Part shown: positions 6,110 to 6,969 of the stretch, piece by piece
Layout of the letters: the number at the start of each line of letters is the position of its first letter
Position numbering within the stretch: the first letter of the stretch is position 1
Assembly: GCA_007136565.1 (NCBI GenBank)
Contig: SLGS01000114.1
Location: 1 to 6,969, forward strand
Direction: 5' to 3'
DNA from: Clostridia bacterium
GTDB taxonomy: Bacteria; Bacillota; Sulfobacillia; SLMV01
Length of the DNA: 6,969 nt
Notes under the pieces: generated by a model
What the model saw: the letters and a program-made list of their open reading frames with translations, nothing else
What the model was told of the DNA's origin: nothing
Databases searched by the model: none
Made by a program: the position numbers and the translations under genes

Positions 6110-6969
6110 CTACGCATTCGCCTTTCGAACGTTGACCGCGGTGACCTTCAGCTCGGGAATCTTCGCGACGGGATCGAGGGTGGTTCCCGTCAGCCGGTTG
6201 GCCGGGCTCTCCCCGTAGTGGAAGGGCATGAAGAGATGGCCCGCTGCGACGCGATCACCTACCCGGACCGGGGTGGTTATGGTACCGCGGCGAGAAGTTA
6301 GTTCGACCTCATTCCCATCTTCTAAACCCAGGATGCGGGCGTCTTCTTCGTTCAATTCCACGTAAGCTGCGGGCTCATATCGATCTATGGCCTCGGACCT
6401 TCGCGTCATGGTCCCGGTGTGGTAGTGGTAAAGCATCCTTCCGGTCATCATCACGAAGGGGAATTCCTCATCTGGCTCTTCGGCCGGTGGAATGTGGGCC
6501 GCCGGGTGGAATCGTCCCAGTCCCCTGGCAAAGGTCTCTTGGTGGAGGATGGGCGTCCCGGGATGGTTCTCATCCGGGCAGGGCCATTGAAGGCCCACGT
6601 GAAGCCGATCCGGGGTAATCCCGCCGTAAGATGGAGTCAGGCCATTTATCTCCCGTAGGACGTTTTCGAATCGGGGAGAACCGAGATCGTAGCCCATCCG
6701 CTGTGAAACTTCGGCGATGATCTCCGCATCGGTGCGCGCAAACCCCGGGGCAGGCAGGGCCCGAGTGACCCTTTGTACCCTTCGCTCGGTATTCGTGAAG
6801 GTGCCATCTTTCTCCGCGAAGGCCGTCGCGGGCAGGACTACGTCGGCGAACTCGGCCGTTTCGGTGAGGAAGATGTCCTGGACGACGAGGAAGTCCAGGG
6901 AGTTGAGGGCCCTCTCGACGTGGCCCTGGTCGGGATCGGATAGGAATGGATTCTCGCCGACGATGTACA
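6110..6969 (-). CDS. Formate dehydrogenase alpha subunit, C-terminal part (5'-truncated by window)
   Basis: The open frame runs from the window edge at 6969 to TAG at 6110-6112, giving 285 visible residues with no start in view; Met codons inside it, such as the one at 6697, are internal. The protein is a molybdopterin-dependent oxidoreductase of the FdhA/FdhF type, which oxidises formate or reduces CO2. In fragment numbering, YIVGENPF near the start, then LDFLVVQDIFLTETAEFADVVLPA, then FAEKDGTFTNTERRVQRV are hallmark segments of the second molybdopterin domain. GLQWPCP (125-131) and TGRMLYHYHTGTMTRRS (175-191) lead into the C-terminal dinucleotide-binding domain (about 173-283). The iron-sulfur and Cys/Sec active-site regions lie outside the window, so NAD-, ferredoxin- or hydrogenase-linked types cannot be told apart. 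Loss or gain of formate-derived electrons would fit an amino-acid fermenter. Confidence 0.9.
   Translation of the reverse strand, partial: YIVGENPFLSDPDQGHVERALNSLDFLVVQDIFLTETAEFADVVLPATAFAEKDGTFTNTERRVQRVTRALPAPGFARTDAEIIAEVSQRMGYDLGSPRFENVLREINGLTPSYGGITPDRLHVGLQWPCPDENHPGTPILHQETFARGLGRFHPAAHIPPAEEPDEEFPFVMMTGRMLYHYHTGTMTRRSEAIDRYEPAAYVELNEEDARILGLEDGNEVELTSRRGTITTPVRVGDRVAAGHLFMPFHYGESPANRLTGTTLDPVAKIPELKVTAVNVRKANA

Noticed and set aside
5997..6301. Plus-strand frames (73 and 93 codons) starting in the intergenic region
   Set aside because: Most of their length is antisense to the formate dehydrogenase C-terminus, and they run through the hairpin; no motif or good ribosome binding site was seen.

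Overview
The window looks like chromosomal DNA of a GC-rich, strictly anaerobic, amino-acid-fermenting bacterium. The evidence is an adenosylcobalamin-dependent ornithine fermentation cassette, a molybdopterin formate dehydrogenase, strong GGAGG-type ribosome binding sites and frequent GTG/TTG starts. The phylum cannot be fixed from the sequence: Synergistota, Clostridia-like Firmicutes or an anaerobic Actinomycetota are all possible. I see no mobile elements, CRISPR arrays, tRNA or rRNA genes.

Positions 1-4893 (+ strand) hold the distal part of an ornithine-degradation operon in the order oraS (5' end cut by the window edge), oraE, a glmL/mutL-type ASKHA ATPase and orr. All junctions overlap by 4-14 nt, so the four genes are probably translationally coupled. 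Orr converts L-ornithine to D-ornithine. OraS/OraE is the B12- and PLP-dependent D-ornithine 4,5-aminomutase that makes (2R,4S)-2,4-diaminopentanoate. The MutL-like ATPase most likely keeps the mutase active by cofactor repair or exchange. The next pathway enzymes (diaminopentanoate dehydrogenase Ord and thiolase OrtAB) are not in the window and may lie upstream.

Positions 4921-5901 (- strand) hold two abutting small integral-membrane protein genes that converge on orr. I do not recognise the family. The two proteins share a motif pattern (S-F/Y-A-G-M, then 36 residues later G-I/V-G-G-K/R followed by G-T), so they look like diverged homologues that could form a heteromeric membrane complex. 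A plausible promoter and a good ribosome binding site precede the first of them.

Positions 5902-6109 are intergenic. They carry the candidate promoter with a small inverted repeat near its predicted start site, and a perfect 10-bp hairpin just past the end of the next gene. Positions 6110-6969 (- strand) are the C-terminal 285 residues of a formate dehydrogenase alpha subunit whose 5' part lies beyond the window. The ornithine cassette is standard biochemistry; the paired membrane proteins are the least explained part of the window.
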